Below, one piece after another: positions 29,235 through 38,543 of a DNA stretch of 64,000 nt; within the stretch, counting starts at the first letter, position 1, and each line of letters opens with the position of its first letter. The notes beneath the pieces were generated by a model that ran no database searches, was not told the origin of the DNA, and saw only the letters and a program-made list of their open reading frames with translations. The DNA comes from Mycolicibacterium aichiense. Its GTDB lineage: Bacteria; Actinomycetota; Actinomycetes; Mycobacteriales; Mycobacteriaceae. The stretch is from contig NZ_AP022561.1 in the NCBI RefSeq assembly GCF_010726245.1, positions 5,394,001 through 5,458,000 of the forward strand, in the 5' to 3' direction. The position numbers and the translations under genes were made by a program.

Positions 29235-30335
29235 TCAGCCTGCCACCGGCCACACCGTCGCGGCCGACTCGACGTGCAGACCATGTTCCCGGATGGCGCC
29301 GAACATGAGCAGCCCCAGCTCCGGGGCGTCGTCGGACAACCGGACGGTGTACACGCCGAGATCGCGCAGAATCCATGCGACGGTCTCGGACAGCAGATCC
29401 GATGTTGTCGCGCCGGACAGCAGACCGCAGGCGCGGGCGGTCGGCGGCCGCAGATAGATGATCATGCCGGTGCCACGGGCCCGCATCGCGGCGACCGCAT
29501 GAGCCAGTTCCGCACCGCAAGCGCAGGCCAGCGAACCGAACACGTCACCCCCGAGGCATTCGAGGTGGATGTGCAAGGGCATCGGCGCGTCCGCACCTGC
29601 ATTGCCGGCGATCACCGCAAGGTGCTCGGATCCTTCTCGGGGGTCGCGGTAGCCGACGACCGTGAAGGCGCCCGAATCGGTCGGCAGCGTGGTCTCCGCC
29701 GAACGCACGACCTGTGGCTCGGTGCGGCGCCGATAGGTCGCCAGTTCGGCCACCGAGACCAGCGGCAGGCCATGCCGACCCGCGAACGACACCAGCTCGG
29801 GACGATCCGCCATTCCTGTCGGATTCCGTTGCGACACAATTTCACACAACACACCGGCCGGTCGTCGCATACCGAGCCTGGCCAGGTCGACTGCCGCCTC
29901 GGCTGCGCCCGCGGACCGGCCGAGCACGCCGTGCTGCCCGGCCTGCACCGGGATCACATGCCCCGGCCGGCGGAAGTCGGTGGCCGTGGTGTCGGCGTCG
30001 GCGAGTGCGGCGATGGTGCGGGCGCGATCGATCGCCGAGATCCCGGTGCCGGTCTCGCGAAAGTCAACCGTCACCCGCTGAGCGGCGATTCCCACTGACT
30101 CACCGTCTCGGTGGCACACCGGCGGTAGGTCGAGTCGCTCACAGTCCGCACCGGGCAGGGCGATCCGGACGTAACCGGAGGTGTGCCGGACCGTGAATGT
30201 GAGCAGTTGTGCCGTTGCGGCATCCGCGGCGAACACCAGATAACCCTGGTCTTCCGAGTCGTCGACCACGATGGCGGCCCGACCGGTGGCCACGGCGGCG
30301 ATGGCGCGCCGCACCCGTCCGTACGCGGTCTTCAT
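29235..30335 (-). CDS. ribA1: RibBA paralogue (RibA1-like) with degenerate active sites
   Basis: 366 aa laid out like the bifunctional riboflavin enzyme RibBA: DHBP-synthase half (about 1-200) and GTP-cyclohydrolase-II half (about 205-366). Several catalytic elements are lost. The DDEDRENEGD motif of DHBP synthase is reduced to DDSEDQGY, the GHTEA histidine is gone (GAAEA), the QEGRGIGL motif of cyclohydrolase II is absent (PPTARACGL in its place), and RCDCG has become ACACG. The zinc-type cysteines (ECLGGDVFGSLACACG) remain. The fold is kept but neither activity is likely. It lies inside an oxygenase operon, where the M. tuberculosis counterpart is Rv1940. It may bind a flavin precursor or act as a regulator (inference). 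Confidence 0.85.
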   Translation of the reverse strand: MKTAYGRVRRAIAAVATGRAAIVVDDSEDQGYLVFAADAATAQLLTFTVRHTSGYVRIALPGADCERLDLPPVCHRDGESVGIAAQRVTVDFRETGTGISAIDRARTIAALADADTTATDFRRPGHVIPVQAGQHGVLGRSAGAAEAAVDLARLGMRRPAGVLCEIVSQRNPTGMADRPELVSFAGRHGLPLVSVAELATYRRRTEPQVVRSAETTLPTDSGAFTVVGYRDPREGSEHLAVIAGNAGADAPMPLHIHLECLGGDVFGSLACACGAELAHAVAAMRARGTGMIIYLRPPTARACGLLSGATTSDLLSETVAWILRDLGVYTVRLSDDAPELGLLMFGAIREHGLHVESAATVWPVAG

Positions 30336-30348
30336 CGTCGTGACACCA

Positions 30349-31404
30349 CTAACTCAGTCCGCCAAGGAAATCGAGGAGCAACCGATTGGTCTCCTTGGGC
30401 TGCTCCTGCTGGATCCAATGCCCGACGCCGTCCACCATGTGGGTGCCGCAGTAGTTGGGCATCACCTCGTGCGCACGTTCGGCCGCCTCGGCACCCCAGG
30501 TGGTGCCGACGTCGTACTGACCGCCGATGAAGAGAGCGGGCGGGGTCAGCGGGGTGCCCTCGTACTCGGCGAGGTCGTGCCAGTCGTTGTCGATGTTGTG
30601 ATAGAAGCTCAACGGGCCGCCGAGTCCGGATCGCTCGAATTCGCCTGTGTAGAAGTCGAGATCAGCGTCGGTGAACCATTCCGGCATGGTCTCGGGGTAG
30701 ACGAAGGCGTCCTTGAGTCGCGCACCGTGCGGCATGCACAGCGGGCCGGACCGGATCACCTCGATCGGATCCATCGCGGCGAGATCAACCCCGGCCGCCT
30801 CGGCGGCCTGCGTCGCGGCGGCCATCGCATCGCCGGACACCGTATAGGTCAGACCGAGCAGCCAGCTGCGGAGATCCTCTTCGACCTCGGCGATGATGCC
30901 GTCCTGTTCGGAGAAGTAGTCCTGGTACCAGACCTTGCCTGGGCCGGCCAGTTCCAGGTGGTAGTCGTTGGGCCGGTGTTCGCCGAACGGGCTGCCGGGC
31001 AGCCCGATCACTCCTCGTCCGGCGAAGGGCACACTGATCCCGACCACGCCACGACAGCGCTCGGGGTGCAGCCAGGCGAATGTCCAGGCGACCGGGGCAC
31101 CCCAGTCGTGGCCGATGACCACGGCTTGCTTCTCGCCATAGGCGTCGATCACGCCGAGAATGTCACCGACCAGTTCCTTGATCCGATAGGCGGTCTGCAC
31201 GCGGTATTTCGAGGACTGGCCGTAGCCCCGCTGGTCGATCGCCACCACTCGGTACCCCGCCTCGGCGAGCACCGGAATCTGGTGGCGCCACGAGTACCAC
31301 GACTCGGGGAAGCCGTGGACCAACACCACCAACGGCCCCTCGCCCTCCTCAACGGCGTGGATACGGGTGCCACGGCAGTTGAGCATCCGATGGGTCTGCG
31401 ACAT
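30349..31404 (-). CDS. ephB: Epoxide hydrolase (EphB-like)
   Basis: 351 aa alpha/beta-hydrolase-fold epoxide hydrolase, opening epoxides to diols. Oxyanion motif HGFPESWYSW, nucleophile Asp100 in IGHDWGAP, acid Asp in FIGGQYDVGTTWG, catalytic His in GVGHWIQQEQP. An Asp nucleophile in HDWG marks epoxide hydrolases. ATG at 31404, five bases after GAAGAGG; a GTG just before it is too close to the ribosome site. 13 bases after the oxygenase gene. It would process an epoxide made by that oxygenase (inference). Confidence 0.9.
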   Translation of the reverse strand: MSQTHRMLNCRGTRIHAVEEGEGPLVVLVHGFPESWYSWRHQIPVLAEAGYRVVAIDQRGYGQSSKYRVQTAYRIKELVGDILGVIDAYGEKQAVVIGHDWGAPVAWTFAWLHPERCRGVVGISVPFAGRGVIGLPGSPFGEHRPNDYHLELAGPGKVWYQDYFSEQDGIIAEVEEDLRSWLLGLTYTVSGDAMAAATQAAEAAGVDLAAMDPIEVIRSGPLCMPHGARLKDAFVYPETMPEWFTDADLDFYTGEFERSGLGGPLSFYHNIDNDWHDLAEYEGTPLTPPALFIGGQYDVGTTWGAEAAERAHEVMPNYCGTHMVDGVGHWIQQEQPKETNRLLLDFLGGLS

Positions 31405-31417
31405 CACGACCTCTTCT

Positions 31418-33955
31418 CTAATGGGACCGGGTGGCAGCCAAACCGATTGATACTTCCTCGGTTCGGATCAGGTCTTCGACGGTTGGAATGGTGCGGTTCT
31501 CGTAGTTGCGCGCGATGAGGGTCTTCTGCCCGGACAGTTTGGTCCGGGCCCATTTGCCGACCACGCGTGCTGCCACCTTCGGCGTCATCAGTGCCGCAGC
31601 GGGTTTGACCAGATGCACGACGGCCAGGAACTCGTTGTAGGTCTCCGGGTCGTCGTGTACCAACTCCATCACGCGGTCCATGTACCAGGTCAGTGCGCCG
31701 AAGTAGAAGGGCCGCTTCTTGTCGGCGTCCTTGAGCCAGTCGAACCGAAGATTCTGTTCCCTGATCACGAACCAGGCGGTATCGGCCAACTTGGCGATCG
31801 TGCGGAAATAACGGCGAGGCAGATCCGGATCGGTGGGCCCGTATTTGGCCAGCAGCAACTGCATCTCCCGGACTTCCTTGAGCGCCAATGTCATTCCGAG
31901 CCCGGATACCGGGTCGGCACTTGTGTAGGCGTCTCCGACCACCACCAGAGCACGCGGCAGGTTGCGCTTCTTCTCGTAGTGCAGCCGCAGCATATTGGGA
32001 TAGCGGAAGTTGTAGATCGGCGAGGCCGGCTCGAGGCCGTCGATGTTCTCCCCGATCACCGCCGACGGCATCCGGTTGGCGAACTCGCGGAACTCCTGTG
32101 CCGTACGCGGCGGCGAGTAGCAGTTGTAGGCCACCAGCGATGTGGACAGGATGGTGCGCGAGCTGTCGGTGTAGTACTGCGCGGCGTAGGTGTCCTCGTA
32201 GGGACGGTATGCGTAACAGATGACCATCACCTTGTCGTCCCACTGCCGCTCGGGCGGCACGTGGTGAAACATGGTGGAGTAGAAACAGTTGATGATGTCC
32301 TGCTCCACCTCCGGCGCCCCGATGCCGATACGGTCCAGGAACTCCGGGAAACGGGTGTTCTTCCCCGATGCGTCGACCACGAATTCAGCTGCTATGACGT
32401 CAAGTTCGTCACCGTCGCCGGCGACTGCGACACCGATCACGGTGTCATCGGCACGGTCATAGACCAGGTCGGCCACTTCGGATTCATAGCGGAAGCTGAT
32501 CCGTGGTTCGTCGTCGAGGCGGCGTCGAACACACCACTCCAGCAGGGGCCGGGCCGCGCAGACGATCTGGATCGGCCCGGTGCCCGGCTTCTTCCAGGTG
32601 CCACCGAGCCGGATGCGGTACTGCGCGGCCATGTCGACGTCGAATGCGCCCTCACGGACCATGTCGTCGATGATTCCGGGGAAGAACCTCTCGAGTTCGA
32701 TGCGCCCCGCGGTGAGCAGATGGTGCAGGTGCCAGCCTTGCGCCGCACCCGGCCTGCCCTCGCGGCGGGTGTGCGGTGCATCCTTTTCCAGGACGATGAC
32801 CTTGTCGAAGGTCTCACTGAGCACCTTGGCCGCAGCGATTCCCGCAATGCTCCCGCCGACCACCACCGCGGTGCCACGCCCGCGACGGCGCACATCTGCC
32901 AGATCCACCGTGGCGTAGTCCAGTCGTGGTGCTGATCGCCGGCGCGCGGCACCACTGGCCACGAACTTCTCGTAGTACAGCCCGGTGCCGTGGATACCGT
33001 TGTCGTCCAGCCATTTCCGGGTGTCGGTGATCAGCCCGGCGGGACCGCATAGATAGACGTCGGCGTTACCGCCGTCGAACATGCGCGCGTCGAGCAGATC
33101 GGTGACCCGGCCCACCGCTCCGGTCCACTGGGCACTCGGACGTGAGACGACGGTGTGGACTTCCAGCCCGGGCAACCGCCGCTTCAATGCCTCGAGTTCG
33201 TCGAGCTTGCACAGGTCTTCGACGTCGCTGACGCCGTAGAGCAGGTGAACCGTCCCGCGGTGGTCGTCCTTCAGACTCTGCGCCATCGCGAGGATCGCCG
33301 ACAGCCCGGTGCCGCCGGCCACCAGGACCACCGTGCGCGCTGTCGGTCGCAGGTAGAAACCGCCCTTGCTGCACCGCATGGCAATTCGATCACCGGGTTG
33401 GGCCTTCTCACGCAGATAGTCCGACATCACGCCCTGGGGCAGCAGCCGGACGATGAACTCCACCTCGGTGCGTCCGTCGGCGGGATGCGCGTAGGAGTAG
33501 TTGCGCCACACCGTGCTGCCGGGCACCTGTAACTGGGCGAATTGCCCGGGCAGATAGACCAGGGGTCCGAGCGCGGAGACGTCGACGCGGAGCAGCGCCG
33601 TCGTCGGGGACACGTGCTCCACCGCGGTCACCACGCCGGTACCGGTGACCAACCGGGCGGCATTGTCGTCGGCGGGGTACTGCACGCTGATCAGGCAGTC
33701 GGATTTCGCGAACGTCTGACAGGTCAAGACCTTGCGGGCGTCGCGTTCGACTTCGGAAAGCCCTTCGGTACGCCCCATCTCGTAATCGCCTGCGACACAA
33801 GTGGCCACGCACGTCCCACAGATCCCGCTCTGACATTCGTTGACGATCGCGATGCCATTTTCCTCGGCAGCCTCCAGGATCGACTGGTCGTGCTGCACCG
33901 CCATCGTCTTGCACGTTCCGTCCGAATACCGCACGGTGATCTCGGGCATCTGCAT
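31418..33955 (-). CDS. Fusion of [2Fe-2S] ferredoxin/reductase and FAD-dependent oxygenase
   Basis: 845 aa. Residues 1-90: plant-type ferredoxin with Cys41, Cys46, Cys49 and Cys79 (CQSGICGTC ... CQ). About 95-340: ferredoxin-NADP reductase module (WRNYSYAHP flavin site, VLVAGGTGLSAILAMAQSL, YLCGPAGL). About 375-845: FAD monooxygenase-like domain beginning VVVGGSIAGIAAAKVL, with GD motif (VVVGDAYTSADPVSGLGM). The build gives an enzyme carrying its own electron supply. Length and order fit M. tuberculosis Rv1937. Two ATGs are close together; 33955 has AGAAGG at 9 bases. Probably oxidises an unsaturated or ring substrate; substrate unknown. Confidence 0.88.
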   Translation of the reverse strand: MQMPEITVRYSDGTCKTMAVQHDQSILEAAEENGIAIVNECQSGICGTCVATCVAGDYEMGRTEGLSEVERDARKVLTCQTFAKSDCLISVQYPADDNAARLVTGTGVVTAVEHVSPTTALLRVDVSALGPLVYLPGQFAQLQVPGSTVWRNYSYAHPADGRTEVEFIVRLLPQGVMSDYLREKAQPGDRIAMRCSKGGFYLRPTARTVVLVAGGTGLSAILAMAQSLKDDHRGTVHLLYGVSDVEDLCKLDELEALKRRLPGLEVHTVVSRPSAQWTGAVGRVTDLLDARMFDGGNADVYLCGPAGLITDTRKWLDDNGIHGTGLYYEKFVASGAARRRSAPRLDYATVDLADVRRRGRGTAVVVGGSIAGIAAAKVLSETFDKVIVLEKDAPHTRREGRPGAAQGWHLHHLLTAGRIELERFFPGIIDDMVREGAFDVDMAAQYRIRLGGTWKKPGTGPIQIVCAARPLLEWCVRRRLDDEPRISFRYESEVADLVYDRADDTVIGVAVAGDGDELDVIAAEFVVDASGKNTRFPEFLDRIGIGAPEVEQDIINCFYSTMFHHVPPERQWDDKVMVICYAYRPYEDTYAAQYYTDSSRTILSTSLVAYNCYSPPRTAQEFREFANRMPSAVIGENIDGLEPASPIYNFRYPNMLRLHYEKKRNLPRALVVVGDAYTSADPVSGLGMTLALKEVREMQLLLAKYGPTDPDLPRRYFRTIAKLADTAWFVIREQNLRFDWLKDADKKRPFYFGALTWYMDRVMELVHDDPETYNEFLAVVHLVKPAAALMTPKVAARVVGKWARTKLSGQKTLIARNYENRTIPTVEDLIRTEEVSIGLAATRSH

Positions 33956-33972
33956 GTCTTTCGGCCTTCTCC

Positions 33973-35082
33973 TCAGACGATCGCCGACACGGGCTTCTTG
34001 GCGATCCGGGCATTGAGGCGCGGCATGACCTCCTCGGCCAGGAGCCGCATCGACTCCTTCCACGGGCCTGGATTGTCGAGGTAGTCGAAACCGAGGATCA
34101 GTAGATGGCCGAAGCCACCGACCTGGTCGTAGGTGGCCTCCAGCTTGTCGACCACGGTGTCGACGGACCCGACCACAAAGGTGTTCTCCGCCAGATACTC
34201 CGGCGTCACATCCTCGTCGGGCACCGAGGGGTTGTGCTTGTAGAACTTGGTCATCCCGAACATCCGGAACGTCGGCAGAACGTACTCACGCATGTTGCGG
34301 CCCATCATGCCGTCGACCGCGTACCGGAACGCCTGTTCGTCGGTTTCGGCGACGACCACCTCCCGCACCAGGCGCCAGTCTTTCCGATCCGGCGTGCGTC
34401 CGGACCGGGCGGCACCCTCGAGCACCGCGTCCCAGTGTGAGGCAACATATTCGGTGTTGAGATCCAGGCTCATCGGGAGGTAGCCGCGCTCGCCGGCCAT
34501 CTTCAGCGTCTCGGAGCCCGCACTGAATCCGGTCACCCCGATCGGGGGGTGAGGAGCTTGGAAGGGCTTGATGTGCCGCTTCATCAGGCCTTCGAACATC
34601 GGCGCTATTCCGTTGGCGTTCCAGTACTTCCCACGGAACTCCCACGGTTGATCCTCGGTCCAGACCTTCAGCATGATCTCGAGTGCCTCGCGGGTCATCT
34701 CCCGGTGCTCGCCGTTCTGGCCGTCGACGTCGAACAATGCCCAGTCGCCGGGAATGCCGCTGGCGCCGACACCGAGCATGAAGCGGCCCTGAGCGAGGTG
34801 GTCGAAGTAGGCCACTCGATGGGCCAGTTCGACGGGATGGTGATACGGCAGCAGATGGGCACCGGGGGCGAGCTTGATGTTCTTGGTGCGCAGCAGCGCC
34901 TGGGCCAGCAGCAGGTCGGGTGCGCAGATCGGTTCCCACGGCACGGTGAAGTGCTCGCCGACCCACGCCTCCACGTAGCCGAGCTCATCGGCCAGTGTGA
35001 TCAGGTCGAGGTCCCACTGGGTCGCGTCGTACAGGCTGCGCTCCGGTGGATGCGCCGGCATCAGGAAAAGTCCGATCTCCAT
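33973..35082 (-). CDS. Luciferase-like flavin monooxygenase (LLM family)
   Basis: 369 aa TIM-barrel monooxygenase using reduced FMN, like M. tuberculosis Rv1936 (same length, from memory). Features: MEIGLFLMPAHPP start, GYVEAWVGEHF, HPVELAHRVAYFDHLAQGRF, LGVGASGIPGDW, and GVTGFSAGSETLKMAGERGY. First gene of a five-gene operon with gaps of 13-38 bases. It needs a flavin reductase; none is in this operon, while M. tuberculosis has Rv1939 here. ATG at 35082 with GAGAGGG upstream. The divergent promoter region contains CAAG/CTTG dyads. Confidence 0.88.
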   Translation of the reverse strand: MEIGLFLMPAHPPERSLYDATQWDLDLITLADELGYVEAWVGEHFTVPWEPICAPDLLLAQALLRTKNIKLAPGAHLLPYHHPVELAHRVAYFDHLAQGRFMLGVGASGIPGDWALFDVDGQNGEHREMTREALEIMLKVWTEDQPWEFRGKYWNANGIAPMFEGLMKRHIKPFQAPHPPIGVTGFSAGSETLKMAGERGYLPMSLDLNTEYVASHWDAVLEGAARSGRTPDRKDWRLVREVVVAETDEQAFRYAVDGMMGRNMREYVLPTFRMFGMTKFYKHNPSVPDEDVTPEYLAENTFVVGSVDTVVDKLEATYDQVGGFGHLLILGFDYLDNPGPWKESMRLLAEEVMPRLNARIAKKPVSAIV

Positions 35083-35174
35083 CTTGAACCCTCTCGGTAG
35101 TGGTCGACCACGCGCATCTGAAGTCTCGGTTGCGAGGCGCAACCCCTCTGCTGCGATGTTCAACACAGTACTAG

Positions 35175-35212
35175 CAAGATACTTGAAACGATGCAAGAAC
35201 CATTTTTCTTGC
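35175..35212. promoter_or_regulatory. Paired CAAG/CTTG dyads in the divergent oxygenase/echA promoter
   Basis: CAAG-ATA-CTTG (35175-35185) and GCAAGAA / TTCTTGC around 6 bases (35193-35199 and 35206-35212). They lie in an AT-richer part of the 246-base space between the two divergent operons. A shared operator for a TetR-type repressor is an inference; the double TetR at 27203 is the nearest candidate. Nothing else was seen in this space. Confidence 0.5.
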
Positions 35213-35328
35213 CTGTTTGGTGAGCTGCGCGTTTCCATTCAAGCGTATCGGCTATGGACATTTTGCAGATATTCCGCGTAGCGTGCTGCATCAGCGGCGG
35301 CCGCCCGCGGCAACGGAAGGGAGCATTC

Positions 35329-36225
35329 GTGCAGCATTTCGACTACATCGGCTATGAACTGATCCAGGACGGCCGGATCGCGGTGATCACTCTCGATCGC
35401 CCGAAACAGCGCAACGCGCAGAACCGCGGCATGCTCGTCGAACTCGGCACGGCGTTCGAACTGGCCGAAGAGGACGACACCGTCCGCGTGGTGATACTGC
35501 GGGGGGCCGGCCCCAGCTTCTCTGCCGGCCACGATCTCGGCTCCGCCGACGACGTCCGGGAACGCTCACCAGGGCCCGGTCAGCACCCGACCTACCTGTG
35601 CAATGGCGGGACACTGGGCGGCGCCAATGCCCGGCACCGGCAGGAATGGCATTACTTCTTCCAGAACACCAAGCGGTGGCGCAACCTGCGCAAGATCACG
35701 ATCGCCGAGGTGCATGGACTGGTGTTGTCGGCAGGGCTGATGCTGACCTGGTGCTGCGACCTGATCGTCGCCGCCGAGGACACGGTTTTCGCCGACGTCG
35801 TCGGCACCCGGCTCGGGATGTGCGGCGTGGAGTACTTCGGCCATCCCTGGGAATTCGGCCCTCGCAAAGCCAAAGAGCTGCTGCTCACCGGCGACTCGCT
35901 GAGCGCCGACGACGCCCACGCCCTGGGCATGGTCAGCAAGGTGTTCCCGACCGCCGAACTCTCGGCGCGGACAATCGAGTTCGCCACCCGCATAGCCAAA
36001 GTGCCGACCATGGCGGCGCTTCTGATCAAGGAGTCGGTCAACCAAACCGTGGATGCCATGGGCTTCTCCACCGCACTGGACGCCTGCTTCTCGCTGCACC
36101 AGCTCAATCACTCGCACTGGGCCGAACTCAACGGCAACCCGCTGGGCATCGGCACCGTTGAGGACGGGCTCGAGGATTGGCGGCTGGCCCCAGAAATCCT
36201 GCCCGCCGCAAAGAACCGGCCCTGA
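35329..36225 (+). CDS. Enoyl-CoA hydratase/isomerase family protein (EchA13-like)
   Basis: 298 aa crotonase-fold protein. Oxyanion-hole segments [13 protein letters not shown] and [20 protein letters not shown]; the central [20 protein letters not shown] and the C-terminal helix are present. The usual glutamates of enoyl-CoA hydratase are not evident by eye, so hydration should not be assumed. GTG at 35329, with GGAAGGGAG 6-8 bases upstream; the longer open frame has no ribosome site. First gene of the beta-oxidation-type operon, like Rv1935c of M. tuberculosis. Confidence 0.82.
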   Translation: MQHFDYIGYELIQDGRIAVITLDRPKQRNAQNRGMLVELGTAFELAEEDDTVRVVILRGAGPSFSAGHDLGSADDVRERSPGPGQHPTYLCNGGTLGGANARHRQEWHYFFQNTKRWRNLRKITIAEVHGLVLSAGLMLTWCCDLIVAAEDTVFADVVGTRLGMCGVEYFGHPWEFGPRKAKELLLTGDSLSADDAHALGMVSKVFPTAELSARTIEFATRIAKVPTMAALLIKESVNQTVDAMGFSTALDACFSLHQLNHSHWAELNGNPLGIGTVEDGLEDWRLAPEILPAAKNRP

Positions 36226-36238
36226 AAGCGGAGCACAG

Positions 36239-37486
36239 GTGGACATCGACTATCCCGACGAAGCGCAATCGTTCCGCGAGGAGATCCGGGCCTTCCTGGC
36301 CGAGCACCTGCCTGCCGGCTGGGCCGGCCCCGGCGCTCTGCCTCCCGAAGAGCGTGAGCAACTCCGGCACCAGTGGCGCAAGGTGCTCGCCGACCGCGGA
36401 CTGGTAGCGGTCTCCTGGCCCAAGGAGTATGGCGGCGGCGGACTCTCAGTGATCGAACAAGCGGTTCTGGCCGAGGAGTTCGCCCGCTGCGGCGCCCCCG
36501 AGCGCGACGAGAACGACATGTTCGGTATCGATCTGCTGGGCAACACGTTGATCGCGCTGGGTACCGAGGAGCAGAAGAAGCGGTTCCTGCCGCGCATCCT
36601 GTCCGGGGAAGACCGGTGGTGTCAGGGTTTCTCCGAACCGGAGGCCGGCTCGGATCTCGCATCGGTGCGGACGAAGGCGGTATTGGCGGGGGGCGATGAC
36701 GGGGCGAGCGAAGCGACGGGAGAACAACACTGGATCATCAACGGGCAGAAGATCTGGACGTCGGCGGGGCCGACGGCGAATTGGATCTTCGTCCTGGCGC
36801 GCACTGATGCCTCGGTGCGCAAACACCAGGGCCTGTCGCTGTTGCTGGTGCCGGTCGATCAGCCGGGCGTGGTGGTGCGGCCCATTGTCAACGCTGCCGG
36901 ACACGCGTCGTTCTCCGAGGTCTTCTTCACCGATGCCCGAGCCGCGGCCGGCGACGTGCTCGGCGGGGTCGGTGGCGGCTGGGCTACCGCGATGACCGTG
37001 CTCGGCTTCGAGCGTGGATCCCAGATCACCACGGCAGCAATTGAATTCGGACGAGGCCTCGACTGGCTACGGAAGCTGGCGGCCGAACGTGGCCGGCACA
37101 CCGATCCGTTGGTCCGCGATGAGCTCGCCTGGTGCTACTCGCGCGTGCAAATTCTGCGCTACCAGGGGTACCGCGGCCTGACCACACTGTCCAACGGCAA
37201 ACGCCCGGGTGCCGAAGCCGCTATCAACAAGGTGATCTGGAGCGAGTACTTCCGCCGATACACCGATCTGGCGATGAACATCCTGGGCACCGACGCGCTC
37301 TGGGCTGACGGCCCGGGAAACGGTGCCGCTCTGATCATCCCGGCACCGGGTACGGCGAATTCGGTCGCCTGCTGGCTGGACGAGTTTCTCTACGCGCGGG
37401 CGGCCACCATTTACGCCGGCAGCTCCCAGATCCAGCGCAACGTGATCGGTGAACAGCTGCTCGGACTGCCGAAGGAGCCGCGCTGA
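36239..37486 (+). CDS. fadE17: Acyl-CoA dehydrogenase FadE17-like
   Basis: 415 aa. Flavin and substrate segments [39 protein letters not shown], and the C-terminal [20 protein letters not shown]. In place of the usual catalytic Glu in this loop it has Gly-Ser (IYAGSSQIQ), as in the larger subunit of heteromeric FadE pairs, so activity should need a partner. The partner is the next gene, one base away. GTG at 36239, six bases after GCGGAG. Such pairs act on bulky (steroid or ring) CoA esters in mycobacteria. M. tuberculosis counterpart Rv1934c. Confidence 0.84.
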   Translation: MDIDYPDEAQSFREEIRAFLAEHLPAGWAGPGALPPEEREQLRHQWRKVLADRGLVAVSWPKEYGGGGLSVIEQAVLAEEFARCGAPERDENDMFGIDLLGNTLIALGTEEQKKRFLPRILSGEDRWCQGFSEPEAGSDLASVRTKAVLAGGDDGASEATGEQHWIINGQKIWTSAGPTANWIFVLARTDASVRKHQGLSLLLVPVDQPGVVVRPIVNAAGHASFSEVFFTDARAAAGDVLGGVGGGWATAMTVLGFERGSQITTAAIEFGRGLDWLRKLAAERGRHTDPLVRDELAWCYSRVQILRYQGYRGLTTLSNGKRPGAEAAINKVIWSEYFRRYTDLAMNILGTDALWADGPGNGAALIIPAPGTANSVACWLDEFLYARAATIYAGSSQIQRNVIGEQLLGLPKEPR

Positions 37487-37487
37487 C

Positions 37488-38543
37488 ATGGACTTTCAAT
37501 ACAGCAGTGAGCACACGGCGCTCCGGGATTCGACCCGTGACTTCCTCGATGTCCACGGCAGTGACGAGCGCGGCTGGAACAGGTTGTGCACCGAGCTGGA
37601 GTTACCCGGGTTGGCCGTGCCGGTCGAGTACGGCGGTGTCGGCGCAACGCTGGTCGAATCGGCGATCGTGTTCGAGGAGTTCGGCCGCGCCCTGAGCCCA
37701 CTTCCCCTGGCATCGCATGTTTTCGCGGTCCATGCGGTGCTGTGCTTGGGCGATGACGAACAGCGTCATCGCCTGCTGCCCGGCCTGCTCGGTGGGACAC
37801 TCAGGGCAGCGTTCGCAGTGACCGGTCCGAACGCCGGTGACGCGGCGTCTGCGACGGTCTCGGCCACCGGAGGTGCCGGCCACACTGTGCTGGACGGGGT
37901 ATGCGGTCCCGTGCTGCACGGTCACGGCGCCGATCTGCTCGTCGTCGCGGCCTGTACCGGTGACGACATGGGGCTCTATGTGGTCGACACCGCCACCCCC
38001 GGCGTCGGCGTGACACCGCTGCCCTCCTTCGACGCCTCACGGCCGGTTGCGCGGGTGACGCTGGGGCAGGCCGCCGCCGAACGTCTTGACGCAGCACCGG
38101 ACGCACTGGACCAGGTACTGGACACCGCGCGAGTGCTGCTGGCCGCCGAGATGCTCGGCGGCGCCGAAGCCTGTCTGGCTCGCAGCATCGAGTATGCCTG
38201 CAGCAGAAGTCAATTCGATCGCCCGATCGGAACATTCCAGGCGGTCAAACACATGTGCGCGGAAATGGCGATCGAGATCGACGCGACCAGGGTGGCGGTC
38301 ATGTTCGCGGCGATGAGCGCGGACGACCCCGGTGAGCTGGCCGTCGCCGCGCCGCTGGTGAAGGCTCAGGCGGCGGACACTTTCACCCTCTGCGCGAACA
38401 CCGCCACCCAGGTACACGGCGGTATCGCGTTCACCTGGGAACACGACCTGCACCGCTATCTGCGTCGAGCCAAGACCTGCGAGGCGCTGTTCGGCAACAG
38501 CAGCCAGCACCGAGCACTCCTGGCCGATCGGGTCGGCCTATGA
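37488..38543 (+). CDS. fadE18: Acyl-CoA dehydrogenase FadE18-like (partner subunit)
   Basis: 351 aa, shorter and more divergent than its neighbour. Starts with FQYSSEHTALRDSTRDFLD; the C-terminal half keeps YACSRSQFDRPIGTFQAVKH and the THVHGGIAFTWEHDLH-like segment (TQVHGGIAFTWEHDLHRYLR). The N-terminal flavin-binding motifs are weak. It fits the small subunit of a heterotetrameric FadE pair with the preceding gene. Its stop overlaps the ATG of the next gene (ATGA). Confidence 0.82.
   Translation: MDFQYSSEHTALRDSTRDFLDVHGSDERGWNRLCTELELPGLAVPVEYGGVGATLVESAIVFEEFGRALSPLPLASHVFAVHAVLCLGDDEQRHRLLPGLLGGTLRAAFAVTGPNAGDAASATVSATGGAGHTVLDGVCGPVLHGHGADLLVVAACTGDDMGLYVVDTATPGVGVTPLPSFDASRPVARVTLGQAAAERLDAAPDALDQVLDTARVLLAAEMLGGAEACLARSIEYACSRSQFDRPIGTFQAVKHMCAEMAIEIDATRVAVMFAAMSADDPGELAVAAPLVKAQAADTFTLCANTATQVHGGIAFTWEHDLHRYLRRAKTCEALFGNSSQHRALLADRVGL

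Noticed and set aside
35329..36225. Start of the EchA-like gene at the upstream ATG (35254)
   Set aside because: The extra 25 residues are not conserved-looking and the GTG at 35329 has a clear ribosome site; the upstream space is needed for the divergent promoter.
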